DNA of 64,000 nt from JBBQZO01 sp038207625 (lineage in GTDB: Bacteria > Pseudomonadota > Gammaproteobacteria > Burkholderiales > Burkholderiaceae_D). A program made the translations under genes and the position numbers. This document shows positions 50,626 through 63,018 of this stretch, one piece after another. Below the pieces are notes generated by a model. It did no database searches, was not told the origin of the DNA, and saw only the letters and a program-made list of their open reading frames with translations. Where the stretch lies: assembly GCA_038207625.1 (NCBI GenBank), contig JBBQZO010000027.1, forward strand, positions 1-64,000, given 5' to 3'. Every line of letters begins with the position of its first letter. The first letter of the stretch is position 1.

Positions 50626-52179
50626 CTAGTCCATCGCCGCGTGCACAGCGCCAGGCGGTGCAGGCCGGGCCGGTGTGCGCAGCAGGAAAACCAGCGGGAT
50701 CGCCGTCAGCGTGATCCACATCATCAGGCGAAAGTCCTGCAAATAGGCCAGAATCGCCGCCTGGCGCGTCACTTCGCCGTTCAGTGCCGCCAAGCCTTGC
50801 GCGGTGCCCAGATTGGCGCCGCCCGCCTCCACCGCCTGGCGCAGCGCCAAGTTAAACGGATTGATATAGTCGGCGAACGCGGCATGGTTGGCCTGGGTGC
50901 GTTGCGCCAGATAGGTAATCACCACCGAGATGCCGATACTGCTGCCGATGTTGCGCATCAGGCTGAACAAAGCGGTGCCTTCGTTGCGGTAGCGCGCCGC
51001 CAGCGTGGAAAAGGTAATGGTCGACAGCGGCACGAAGATGAAACCCAGCCCCAAACCTTGAATCATGCCGGTGCGCACGATATCCCAGCCGCTGATGTCG
51101 GTGGTGAAGTGCGTCATCTCCCACAGTGACAAGGTCGTCAGCAGCAGGCCAAGAAAGATCTGGTAACGCACATCGATTTTGCCGGACAGCTTGCCGACGG
51201 TGAGCATGGCGAGCATCGTGCCGACGCCACGCGGCGCCAACAGGTAGCCAACGTCGACCACCGGGTAGCCCATCAAGTTTTGCATGAACGGCGGCAGCAA
51301 GGCCATGGTGGCCAGCAAGATCACGCCGATGATGAAAATGAACACCAGGCCGACGCTGAAATTGCGATCCTTGAACAAGCCCGGTTCGATGAACGGATGT
51401 TCATGGGTGAACATGTGCGCAATGAACAGGTACATCGCCAGCACCGCCAGCACCGCTTCGCCGACCACTTCGGCGCTGGCGAACCAGTCGAGCGACTCGC
51501 CCCGGTCGAGCATCATCTGCAGCGCGCCGATGCCGATGCTGAGCAAGGCGAAGCCCAGCAGGTCGAAGCGCCGGGTACGGTCGAGCGGGGTTTCCTGCAC
51601 GAAGGCGGCCAGGCCGAACCATGCCAGCAGGCCGAACGGCAAGTTGATGTAGAACACCCAGCGCCAGTTGTAGTATTCGGTCAGCCAGCCGCCCAGCGAG
51701 GGCCCGAGAATCGGGCCGACCATCACGCCCACGCCCCACATGGCCATCGCCGAGCCGTGCTGTTCGCGCGGATAGGTGTCCAGCAGCACGGCCTGCGACA
51801 GCGGCACCAGGCTCGCGCCGAACACGCCCTGCAGTAGCCGAAACAGCACGATCTGGGTCAGGCTTTGCGCCGCCCCGCACAGCATCGAGGCAATCGTGAA
51901 GCCCACCACCGCCCACATGAAGATGCGCTTGCGCCCGAAGCGCGCCGTCAGGATGCCCGTCAGCGGCATGAAGATCGCCGCCGCCACGATGTAGGACGTC
52001 AGCACCCACGAAATCTGATCCTGGGTCGCGCCCATCGCGCCTTGCATGTGCGGCAAGGCGACGTTGGCAATCGTCGTGTCGAGCGCCTGCATGATGGTCG
52101 CCAGCATCACCGACATGGTCACCATGATGCGCTGGGTGCCGCCCGGATTGGTGGCGCCGGCGCCTGTCGAAGCCATCAT
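50626..52179 (-). CDS. emrB: EmrB/QacA-type DHA2 multidrug exporter
   Basis: 517-residue 14-helix permease. LATIMQALDTTIANVALPHMQG is the DHA2 signature, GILTARFGRKRIF motif A, and RLLQGVFGASLVPLSQAVLLDTYP the next family segment. It works with the HlyD-family protein encoded just upstream (stop at 52187, seven bases away) to export drugs or acids across both membranes via an outer-membrane channel. The start is one of two adjacent ATGs (52179/52176); the frame beyond, to 52317, overlaps emrA and is not used. Likely under the MarR regulator at 53293. Confidence 0.92.
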   Translation of the reverse strand: MMASTGAGATNPGGTQRIMVTMSVMLATIMQALDTTIANVALPHMQGAMGATQDQISWVLTSYIVAAAIFMPLTGILTARFGRKRIFMWAVVGFTIASMLCGAAQSLTQIVLFRLLQGVFGASLVPLSQAVLLDTYPREQHGSAMAMWGVGVMVGPILGPSLGGWLTEYYNWRWVFYINLPFGLLAWFGLAAFVQETPLDRTRRFDLLGFALLSIGIGALQMMLDRGESLDWFASAEVVGEAVLAVLAMYLFIAHMFTHEHPFIEPGLFKDRNFSVGLVFIFIIGVILLATMALLPPFMQNLMGYPVVDVGYLLAPRGVGTMLAMLTVGKLSGKIDVRYQIFLGLLLTTLSLWEMTHFTTDISGWDIVRTGMIQGLGLGFIFVPLSTITFSTLAARYRNEGTALFSLMRNIGSSIGISVVITYLAQRTQANHAAFADYINPFNLALRQAVEAGGANLGTAQGLAALNGEVTRQAAILAYLQDFRLMMWITLTAIPLVFLLRTPARPAPPGAVHAAMD

Positions 52180-52186
52180 CGACGTC

Positions 52187-53260
52187 TTACAAGGCGTAGC
52201 CGAACACGCGGCGACGATGCCCGGTGTCGATCTCGACGACGGCACTGAGGCCAGCGCGCAGTTGCGGTAGACCTCTCGCGTCATTGAGTTTGATGCGCAC
52301 CGGCACACGCTGGGCAATCTTGACCCAGTTGCCGGTCGCGTTTTGGGCGGGGATGACCGAGAACTCGGCGCCGGTGGCCGGACTCAGACTGTCAACGATG
52401 CCGCTCCACGCAGCATCCGGATAGGTGTCCACGTGGATCGTCACGTGCTGCCCGGGATGCACGTAGGTGAGCGCCGTTTCAGGAAAATTAGCGTCGATCC
52501 ACAGGTTGCCATTGACCACCAGCGCCAGCGCCATCGTTCCCGCGGCCAGATATTGGCCTGGCTTGGGCCGGTTGCTGACGACGCCCGGGAGCGAGGCGCG
52601 TACGTCGGCGCGCGCCAGGTCCAGCTTGGCCTCCTGCAGCTCGGCCAAGGCGGCCAGATAGCTGGGATGACGCTCGACTGCCGCGTCGACGCTGCCGCCC
52701 AGCGTTTGCGCGATGCGCTTTAAGTCTTGCTCAAGCACGCCGATTTGCTGTCCGGCCAGGTCGGTGGTTTGTTTGGCGTCGTCAAATCGGGAGGCCGAGA
52801 TAAAATTCTTGGCTACCAGATCGGCCTGGCGCTGCTGATCCTTCATCGCAAACCGTTGCTTGGTGCCCGCCAGCGCCACTTCGGCTTGCTTTTCCCGGTA
52901 GCCGGCCTTGGTCGCGGCCAGATCGGTGCGCACCTGCGCCAGCTTGGCCTCGGCCTTGGTCACCGCCACCTGGAACGGCTGGGGATCGAGCCGAAACAGG
53001 ATCTGACCGGCCACCACCGCCTGGTTTTCCTCGACCAGCACTTGCTTGATGGTCCCGGCTACCTCGGCACTGACCGGTACCTTGTCGGCCTTCACGTAGG
53101 CATTGTCAGTTTCGATGCTGCGTCCGCCTTTCAGGTAGACGAGCCCGGCGATTGCGCCGACCAGCAGCGGCAGCGCAATCAGCAGGACAAAGCGTTTGCT
53201 GCTGCGCTGGGGGCGCAGCGATTCGGTAGCGGACGGGGTGACTGGGGCGGCGACACTCAT
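52187..53260 (-). CDS. emrA: HlyD/EmrA-type membrane-fusion protein
   Basis: 357-residue periplasmic adaptor: one N-terminal membrane helix (RFVLLIALPLLVGAIAGLVYL), lipoyl/barrel-sandwich halves (TDNAYVKADKVPVSAEVAGTI and GVVSNRPKPGQYLAAGTMAL), a coiled-coil hairpin (residues ~95-190, KAEAKLAQVRTDLAATKAGY and similar heptads) and a beta-barrel with WIDANFPETALTYVHPGQ. It bridges EmrB to an outer-membrane channel not encoded here. 32 bases after marR stop, 7 bases before emrB. Confidence 0.93.
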   Translation of the reverse strand: MSVAAPVTPSATESLRPQRSSKRFVLLIALPLLVGAIAGLVYLKGGRSIETDNAYVKADKVPVSAEVAGTIKQVLVEENQAVVAGQILFRLDPQPFQVAVTKAEAKLAQVRTDLAATKAGYREKQAEVALAGTKQRFAMKDQQRQADLVAKNFISASRFDDAKQTTDLAGQQIGVLEQDLKRIAQTLGGSVDAAVERHPSYLAALAELQEAKLDLARADVRASLPGVVSNRPKPGQYLAAGTMALALVVNGNLWIDANFPETALTYVHPGQHVTIHVDTYPDAAWSGIVDSLSPATGAEFSVIPAQNATGNWVKIAQRVPVRIKLNDARGLPQLRAGLSAVVEIDTGHRRRVFGYAL

Positions 53261-53292
53261 GGATTACTTTCTGCAAATTTGGGGAATAGATG

Positions 53293-53721
53293 TCAGCGCG
53301 AGGACAGGTTTTCACGCATCGTACGCAGCGCCGCGTACAGGATGTCCGCCTGCTGCTGGTCCAAGCCACGCAGGGCGTCGGCGCGGATCGCCACGATGAC
53401 TTGATCGATGGCGGCCAGTTGCGGTGCGGCCGAGGCCGTCAGAAACACCTGGTAGGCGCGCCGGTCGGTCGGATCCGGGCGGCGCTCGACCAGGCCCAAT
53501 GCCTCCAATTGATCAATCAGACGCGCCAAGGTGATGGGCTGCACCTCCAGCAAGTCGGCCAGGTCGACCTGGCGTATCCCCTCATGGCGCGAGGCGTACA
53601 CCAAAGCGCGCCCCTGTGCCAGCGTCAGCGAACTGCCCTCCAGGCGCTGCTGAAACGCAAGGCGCATTTGGCGCGACACGTCGGCCAGCAAAAAACCGAT
53701 CCCGTCTTGTTTATATTCCAT
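53293..53721 (-). CDS. MarR family transcriptional regulator
   Basis: 142-residue winged-helix repressor: SLTLAQGRALVYASRHEGIRQVDLADLLEVQPITLARLIDQLEALGLVERRPDPTDRR contains helix-turn-helix and wing, here given as a landmark over residues ~32-90; the wing motif D-x-R (DPTDRRAY) is typical. The start ATG 53721 (MEYKQDGIGF) is followed directly on the minus strand by emrA-emrB, so it most likely represses its own operon and responds to a drug or phenolic ligand. An operator-like set of repeats lies 15-39 bases upstream. Confidence 0.93.
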   Translation of the reverse strand: MEYKQDGIGFLLADVSRQMRLAFQQRLEGSSLTLAQGRALVYASRHEGIRQVDLADLLEVQPITLARLIDQLEALGLVERRPDPTDRRAYQVFLTASAAPQLAAIDQVIVAIRADALRGLDQQQADILYAALRTMRENLSSR

Positions 53722-53735
53722 CGATGGTCGCAAAA

Positions 53736-53760
53736 ATAGTAAGCATTGCTTATTATAAGC
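53736..53760 (-). promoter_or_regulatory. Candidate MarR operator overlapping the marR promoter
   Basis: Three overlapping half-sites: TAAGCA (53740-53745), TGCTTAT (53747-53753) and ATAAGC (53755-53760). The first two form a perfect six-base inverted repeat around one base, the last two form another (GCTTAT-T-ATAAGC). It lies 15-39 bases upstream of the marR start and supplies AT-rich promoter DNA, the usual position for autoregulation. Confidence 0.62.
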
Positions 53761-53955
53761 CATGCACGCAACATTGCGCTGAGCAACGAATTTGGGGGTC
53801 GGGGATACGCGTCGCCAGACGCAATGGAAAACGGCCAACGCGCACGTTGACCGTTGTGGCGCGTCGGCCACCGGATGCGGTGTCGCGCGCTTGGTGCGTG
53901 GGCACTGATGCCCACGCAGCCGTGCCGCCGGCGCTTACCGGTCAGCGCCGATGGC

Positions 53956-56043
<2,088 letters not shown>

Positions 56044-56090
56044 GTGTCTTCCTTTAATGGTTGGAACCGCAAGAGTTCAACTATACCGCA

Positions 56091-56112
56091 TAAAAGAACG
56101 GTCGTATTATTA
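56091..56112 (-). promoter_or_regulatory. Candidate fatty-acid regulator site upstream of fadB-like gene
   Basis: Imperfect palindrome TAAAAGAACG-GT-CGTATTATTA, seven of ten arm positions symmetric, core ACG-GT-CGT at 56098-56105. It lies 48-69 bases upstream of the fadB-like start and repeats the core found at 47787-47794 upstream of the thiolase operon. Confidence 0.52.
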
Positions 56113-56142
56113 TTTTGTGTGCGGCTCCGCTCGCCTGCCGCC

Positions 56143-56847
56143 TCAGATTTCCAGCCATTCCTTGCGGACTGTGCTGGCGCTGCGCAACTGTGCTGGCGTA
56201 CCCTCAAAAACGATGGCGCCATGGCCCATTACATACAAGCGCTGGGAGATTTCAAGTGCGATCGCCAGCTTTTGTTCAACCAGCAGCACCGAGATGCCTT
56301 TTTCCTTGAGCGCCAGCAGATATTGCCCGACCAGCGTGACCAGACTTGGCGCCAGGCCCTCGGTGGGCTCGTCGATCATGATCAGATCCGGGTCGCCCAT
56401 CAGGCTGCGGCACAGCGTGAGCATCTGCTGCTCGCCGCCGGACAGGAAACCGGCCACCACGGTGCGCCGCTCCTGCAAACGGGGAAACATCCGGTACATG
56501 TCGGCCAGGCACCAGCGGCCCGTCGCACCGCTGCGCTTTTGCCCCAACAGCAGATTTTGCTCGACCGTCAGCGTGGGGAAAATGTCGCGATTCTCGGGCA
56601 CATATGCCAGTCCCAGGTGGGCGATCTGGAACGCTTTCAGGCCCAGCAACTGGCGTCCTTTGAACAGCACCGAGCCCCGTGCGCTGACCTGTCCCATGGC
56701 AGCTTTTACCAGCGTCGAGCGACCCACGCCGTTGCGGCCCAGCAGGCTGACGATTTCGCCCTGCCCCACCTGCAAATCGACCCCATGCAGCACGTGGCTT
56801 TTGCCGTAAAAGGCGTGCAGACCGGCGATCTCGAGCAGCGCGCTCAT
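56143..56847 (-). CDS. livF: Branched-chain-type ABC transporter ATPase, LivF-like
   Basis: 234-residue ATPase of the HAAT family. Signature LSGGEQQMLTLCRSLMG and Walker B LIMIDEPTEGLAP are canonical, but the Walker A is GRNGVGRST: the invariant lysine is replaced by arginine (read directly from the codon CGC). The ATG overlaps the livG stop (ATGA at 56844-56847). Last gene of the ligase-livKHMGF operon. Without the lysine, ATP hydrolysis by this subunit would be altered; the Arg variant is seen elsewhere in LivF-like proteins, so it may be tolerated with LivG carrying the active site. Confidence 0.92.
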   Translation of the reverse strand: MSALLEIAGLHAFYGKSHVLHGVDLQVGQGEIVSLLGRNGVGRSTLVKAAMGQVSARGSVLFKGRQLLGLKAFQIAHLGLAYVPENRDIFPTLTVEQNLLLGQKRSGATGRWCLADMYRMFPRLQERRTVVAGFLSGGEQQMLTLCRSLMGDPDLIMIDEPTEGLAPSLVTLVGQYLLALKEKGISVLLVEQKLAIALEISQRLYVMGHGAIVFEGTPAQLRSASTVRKEWLEI

Positions 56848-57605
56848 CGCGCATGCTCCGCGTCCACGCCCAGGTAGGCTTCTTGCACAGCGGCGCTGGC
56901 GCGGATGTTGGCCGGCGTATCGCAAGCGATCACTTCGCCGTACACCAGCACGGCGATCTTATCGGCCAGACCGAACACCACGCTCATGTCGTGCTCGACC
57001 ATGATCAAGGTCTTGCCGACGGTGACCTGGCGGATCATCTCGACGGCGGCGTCCGACTCCGAGCGGCTCATGCCGGCGGTCGGTTCATCGAGCAGGATCA
57101 CGTCGGCGCCGCCGGCGATGGTGACGCCGATTTCCAGCGCGCGCTGCTCGGCATAGCTCAGTACGCCCGCCGGCAAGTCGCGCTGGCGCTGCAGGCCGAT
57201 CTGTTCGAGCACCGCTTCAGCGCGCGCGTGTGCGTCGCGCAAGCCGCCCAGGCGCTGCCAGAACGAATATTTGTAGCCGAGCGACCAGAGCACCGCGCAG
57301 TGCAGGTTTTCGTACACCGACAGGCGCTCGAACAAATTGCTGACCTGAAAACTGCGCGCCAAACCACGCCGGTTGATCTGATACGGTGCCAGGCCGGCAA
57401 TCGACTGTCCGTTGAGCAAAATGGCGCCCGAGGTGGGGGCAAAGCGGCCGGAAATGAGATTGAACAGCGTCGATTTCCCCGCGCCATTGGGGCCGATCAC
57501 GGCGCAGCGCTCGCCTGGCGCCACCGCAAGGGAGCTGCCGCGGATGATCTCGGCGCTGCCAAAGTGTTTGCGCAGATCGCGCAGCTCCAATGCATAAGCG
57601 CTCAT
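56844..57605 (-). CDS. livG: Branched-chain-type ABC transporter ATPase, LivG-like
   Basis: 253-residue ATPase: Walker A GPNGAGKST, Q-loop FQVSNLF, LSYAEQRALEIG as the variant signature typical of LivG, and Walker B VILLDEPTAGMS. Overlaps livF by four bases and livM by four bases, so the subunits are translationally coupled. LivG and LivF form the heterodimeric motor of the importer. Confidence 0.94.
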   Translation of the reverse strand: MSAYALELRDLRKHFGSAEIIRGSSLAVAPGERCAVIGPNGAGKSTLFNLISGRFAPTSGAILLNGQSIAGLAPYQINRRGLARSFQVSNLFERLSVYENLHCAVLWSLGYKYSFWQRLGGLRDAHARAEAVLEQIGLQRQRDLPAGVLSYAEQRALEIGVTIAGGADVILLDEPTAGMSRSESDAAVEMIRQVTVGKTLIMVEHDMSVVFGLADKIAVLVYGEVIACDTPANIRASAAVQEAYLGVDAEHAR

Positions 57606-58882
57606 GGCAAGTCCCTGTGTTGCGCTGCGGCGATGTCGGCGGCGATCCCGCTCCAGGCAGCCGCAAAGCCTGGCTGACGGTTGCGATAACCAAGCACGCC
57701 AAGCAGCCCTAATGCCGCAGCGAGCACCCACGGCATCGCGCCATGTGCGTCGAACTGCTGACCAAACAGGCTCAGCACGCTGCCACTGCTCGATTCGAGC
57801 GTCAGTTGATACAGCATTTCGATGCCTAGCACCGCGCCAGCCGCGCCGACCAGCAACGCGCACGCGAGCGCGAGCAACGGTCGCCAGATGCGCGCACCGT
57901 GACCGTGGGCCACCACACGCGCCAACAGCATGATCAGGCTGGCAAGTCCGGCGGGCGCGAAGCGCACCAGCAAAATGAAGAACAGTCCCAGGTAGAGCTG
58001 CCAGGCATGCGTCAACTCGGATAACATGACCGAGAAGAACACGCCGACAACGGCGCCCAGCATCGGCCCAAAGAAGTAGCCGATCCCGCCGATGAAGGTA
58101 AACAGCAGCACGCTGCCTGAGCGCAGCGCACTGACATTCTCCGCGCTGACGATCTCGAAGTTGATCGCGCTCAGGCCGCCGGCGATGCCGGCAAAAAACG
58201 CCGACAGGATCAGCGTCAGATAGCGCACCCAATGCGTGTCGTAGCCGATGAACGCCACCCGTTCGGGGTTGTCGCGCACCGCGTTGGCCATGCGTCCGAG
58301 CGGCGTCTGGGTCCAGGCGAACATTGCCACCGTGCTGGCGAACAGCCACGCAGCGATCAGATAGTAGACTTCAATCTGCGGGCCGAAACTGATGCCGGCC
58401 ACTGGCGCGCCGATCACCCGGTTGGTGGTGATGCCGCCCTCCCCGCCAAAAAAACCCGGAAACATCAGCGAACTGGCAAACACCAGTTCGACCATGCCAA
58501 GCGTGATCATGGCAAATGTGGTGCCCGACTTTTTGGTCGTCACGTAGCCGAACAGCATGCCAAAGCCCATGCCGGCGAATCCGCCGACGAGGGGAATGAG
58601 GCTCAGCGGAATCGCCGGTCCGCCGTGGCCGATGCCGTTCATCGCGTGCACGGCGACAAACGCGCCCAGCCCCGAATACACGGCGTGCCCGAACGACAGC
58701 ATGCCGCCCTGCCCCAGCAGCATGTTGTAGGACAGCCCGAGCAGCATCAGCGTGCCGATCTGGGACAGGATGGAAAGCGCCGCGCCGCCATGAAAGATCC
58801 ACGGCGCGACGACCAACAGCGCCGCGTAGCCGCCCCAGATCAGCCAACGTGCATAGCCGCGCAGGCCGGTCGACGGGCTCAC
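57602..58882 (-). CDS. livM: Branched-chain-type ABC transporter permease, LivM-like, with extra C-terminal helices
   Basis: 426-residue permease. The core (residues ~1-310) has the LivM fold, with LSYNMLLGQGGMLSFGHAVYSG and GTFAMITLGMVELVFA. About 110 further residues add two membrane segments (IWRPLLALACALLVGAAGAV and MPWVLAAALGLLGVLGYR) with a short polar loop between them, and a hydrophilic tail. Paired with LivH as the membrane channel. Overlaps livG and livH by four bases each. Confidence 0.92.
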   Translation of the reverse strand: MSPSTGLRGYARWLIWGGYAALLVVAPWIFHGGAALSILSQIGTLMLLGLSYNMLLGQGGMLSFGHAVYSGLGAFVAVHAMNGIGHGGPAIPLSLIPLVGGFAGMGFGMLFGYVTTKKSGTTFAMITLGMVELVFASSLMFPGFFGGEGGITTNRVIGAPVAGISFGPQIEVYYLIAAWLFASTVAMFAWTQTPLGRMANAVRDNPERVAFIGYDTHWVRYLTLILSAFFAGIAGGLSAINFEIVSAENVSALRSGSVLLFTFIGGIGYFFGPMLGAVVGVFFSVMLSELTHAWQLYLGLFFILLVRFAPAGLASLIMLLARVVAHGHGARIWRPLLALACALLVGAAGAVLGIEMLYQLTLESSSGSVLSLFGQQFDAHGAMPWVLAAALGLLGVLGYRNRQPGFAAAWSGIAADIAAAQHRDLP

Positions 58883-59823
58883 TCGCGCGTCCCCATCAAG
58901 CCCTTCGGCCGGAAGATCAGGATCAGCACCAGCAGCAGAAACGGCAGGATCGCCGCACTTTGCGCGATCGTCAACGACAGCAAAGCATAACCGTGGGTGG
59001 CGGGCGTGATGCCGGCGCCGGCCCAGTTGAGCAAACTCATCATCGACACGTCAAGCGCAACGGCGCAGGTTTGCAGCACGCCAATTAGCAACGAGGCGAT
59101 GAAGGCGCCGCCCAGCGAGCCCATGCCACCCACCACGACGACGACAAAAATGATGCTGCCCACAGTGGCGGCCATGCCCGGTTCGGTGACGAAGGCGTTG
59201 CCCCCGATCACGCCAGCCAGGCCGGCCAGCGCACAGCCTCCGCCAAACACCCACATGACGATGCGCGGCACATTGTGACCGAGCGCTTCGACCGCATCGG
59301 GATGCGTCAGCGCAGCCTGGATCACCAGCCCGATGCGAGTACGCTTAAACAGCAGATACACGCCCGCCAGCATCAACAGCGCCACCACCATCATGAACGC
59401 GCGATAGGTGGGAAAACTGGTGCCGTACAGCGTGAACAACGGGCCGTTCAGTTCCGGCGGAATCTGATACGGCACGGCGGCGCGACCCCACACCAGTTGC
59501 ACCAGTTCGACGATCAAATACGACAGGCCGAACGTGAACAGTAATTCCGGTACGTTGCCGTATTTGTGCAAAGGGCGCAGGCCATACCGTTCGACGGCCG
59601 CGCCAAGCAGGCCAACGGCCATCGGCGCGAGCAACAGCGCCGGCCAGAATCCGACCCGGCTGCTGATCGCGTACGCCAGATACGCGCCCAGCATGTAAAA
59701 ACTGGCGTGCGCAAAATTGAGCACGCCCATCATGCTGAAGATGAGCGTCAGTCCGGACGAGAGCATGAACAACAGCAGTCCGTAACTGACGCCGTTGAGC
59801 ACGGTAAACAGCAGGAATTCCAT
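58879..59823 (-). CDS. livH: Branched-chain-type ABC transporter permease, LivH-like
   Basis: 314-residue permease with eight predicted membrane segments: LNGVSYGLLLFMLSSGLTLIF and GVLNFAHASFYMLGAYLAY are the typical LivH start, GGMGSLGGAFIASLLIGVL the family EAA-like region. It begins 18 bases after the binding-protein gene and overlaps livM by four bases. Confidence 0.94.
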   Translation of the reverse strand: MEFLLFTVLNGVSYGLLLFMLSSGLTLIFSMMGVLNFAHASFYMLGAYLAYAISSRVGFWPALLLAPMAVGLLGAAVERYGLRPLHKYGNVPELLFTFGLSYLIVELVQLVWGRAAVPYQIPPELNGPLFTLYGTSFPTYRAFMMVVALLMLAGVYLLFKRTRIGLVIQAALTHPDAVEALGHNVPRIVMWVFGGGCALAGLAGVIGGNAFVTEPGMAATVGSIIFVVVVVGGMGSLGGAFIASLLIGVLQTCAVALDVSMMSLLNWAGAGITPATHGYALLSLTIAQSAAILPFLLLVLILIFRPKGLMGTRE

Positions 59824-59841
59824 CGCGGCGCCCGCTTCGGC

Positions 59842-61074
59842 CTAGCCGCCGGGCCGCTTCATCTGGCAGGACGTGGGTTGAGCGGCCAGATAGCTGTCGA
59901 TTTTCTGGTTCTGCTTCCAGCCGTAGCCGGTGTTTTCCTGGTCATACTTGACGTCGGTGCCGTTGGTTTTGGCCCAGGTTCCCACAAACAGCGGCTGCTG
60001 CAGCTGATGGTCGACCTTTTGCATCGTCACTTCGCCATTCAGACTGGCGAACTTCATGCCTTCGAGCGCGAACGCCACCTTGACCGGATCGGTTGATTTG
60101 GCGGCCTTGAACGCCTGGGCCAGCATGCCGATCGCGTCATAGGTCTGCACCGAATAATAGTCGTCGCCGTATTTTTTCTTGAAGCCTTCGATGATGTCCT
60201 TGGCAGCCGGCGTGATGTCGGTGCGTATCCAGTTGGCGACAATTTTCACATGGTCGACGCCGGCCGCCCCCATTGCGCTGGGCACCCCGGTGGTGCCAGC
60301 GTACAGCGTGTAGAAGTTGACCTTCAAATCGGCATCCTTGGCCGCGCGCACCAGCAGCGCCAGATCGGTGCCCCAGTTGCCGGTGATGACCGTGTCCGCG
60401 CCGGACGCCTTGATCTTGGCGATATATGGCGAAAAATCCTTCACTTGGGCGATTGGATGCAGGTCGTCGCCGACGATCTTGATGTCAGGCCGCTTGCGCG
60501 CCAGGTATTGCTTGGTGGCCCGGCTGACTGCCTGCCCGTGCGCGTAATTCTGGCCAATAATGTAGACGTTCTTGATGGACTTGTCGGGCGCCATGAAGCT
60601 GGTCAAGGCTTCGAGCTTCATGTCCGAGTTGGCGTCGAGCCGGAAGTGCCAGAAGCTGCACTTGCTGTTGGTCATGTCCGGATCGATGGCGGCATAGTTC
60701 AGGTACACCACTTCCTTGCCCGGATTGCGCTCATTGTGCTTGTTGACCGCGTCCAGCAGCGCCAGGCCGACGCCCGAACCGCTGCCCTGGGTGATGTAGC
60801 GGTAGCCCTGGTCGATCACCGTCTTGAGCACCGTCAGCGATTCTTGCGGGCTGGCTTTGTTGTCAAAGCCGACCACCTCGATGGTGTGTTCGCCACCCAG
60901 TTTCCTGGCGTTGGCGCTTTCCGCCACCGCCTGAAAGCTGTGCAGCTGGTTCAGGCCGACCGGCGCAAACGGCCCGGACAACGGATCGATGAAGGCGATC
61001 TTGACGGTATCGGCATACGCCGCGCCGCTCAAGCAGGAAAGGGCAACAGCCAGGGCCAGCGGGCGCATCATCAT
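59842..61074 (-). CDS. livK: Periplasmic binding protein of the LivK/Leu-Ile-Val type
   Basis: 410-residue periplasmic binding protein: signal peptide (MMMRPLALAVALSCLSGAAYA, before DTVKIAF), IDPLSGPFAPVGLNQLHSFQAVAE typical of the PBP type I fold, and TGNWGTDLALLVRAAKDADL in the second lobe. It delivers the substrate to LivHMGF. Clear AAGGA lies upstream of ATG 61074. The neighbouring acyl-CoA ligase suggests a carboxylic-acid rather than an amino-acid substrate (inference). 18 bases before livH. Confidence 0.93.
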   Translation of the reverse strand: MMMRPLALAVALSCLSGAAYADTVKIAFIDPLSGPFAPVGLNQLHSFQAVAESANARKLGGEHTIEVVGFDNKASPQESLTVLKTVIDQGYRYITQGSGSGVGLALLDAVNKHNERNPGKEVVYLNYAAIDPDMTNSKCSFWHFRLDANSDMKLEALTSFMAPDKSIKNVYIIGQNYAHGQAVSRATKQYLARKRPDIKIVGDDLHPIAQVKDFSPYIAKIKASGADTVITGNWGTDLALLVRAAKDADLKVNFYTLYAGTTGVPSAMGAAGVDHVKIVANWIRTDITPAAKDIIEGFKKKYGDDYYSVQTYDAIGMLAQAFKAAKSTDPVKVAFALEGMKFASLNGEVTMQKVDHQLQQPLFVGTWAKTNGTDVKYDQENTGYGWKQNQKIDSYLAAQPTSCQMKRPGG

Positions 61075-61119
61075 CGTGTTATTCCTTTGGTGGTCAGTTC
61101 AGGGCGGGTCGGTGTCGCG

Positions 61120-62781
<1,662 letters not shown>

Positions 62782-62955
62782 CTATTCTCCTGTGGTCATG
62801 CTGGCAAGTGTGTTGAGTTTCCAATGCACGCGCGCGTACCGTCAATTGTTTTCGATGCTGCGTCGCAGCAAGTGTGGCGCTCCCCGGAAAAGTTCACCGA
62901 TACTTGCGAAAAACATGGTTACCGGATGTAACGAACGGGCATAATCCCGCCCGCG

Positions 62956-62985
62956 TTCAATCAGAATTCGCCAGTGGGGTAAAAT
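62956..62985 (+). promoter_or_regulatory. Candidate selO promoter
   Basis: TAAAAT (62980-62985) as -10, TTCAAT (62956-62961) as a weak -35, 18 bases apart; the -10 is nested in a GGGG-TAAAATT-CCCC hairpin. The predicted transcript starts about 27 bases before 63019. Confidence 0.35.
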
Positions 62986-63018
62986 TCCCCTAACAAGCCA
63001 CCACCGACTGGAACTGCC

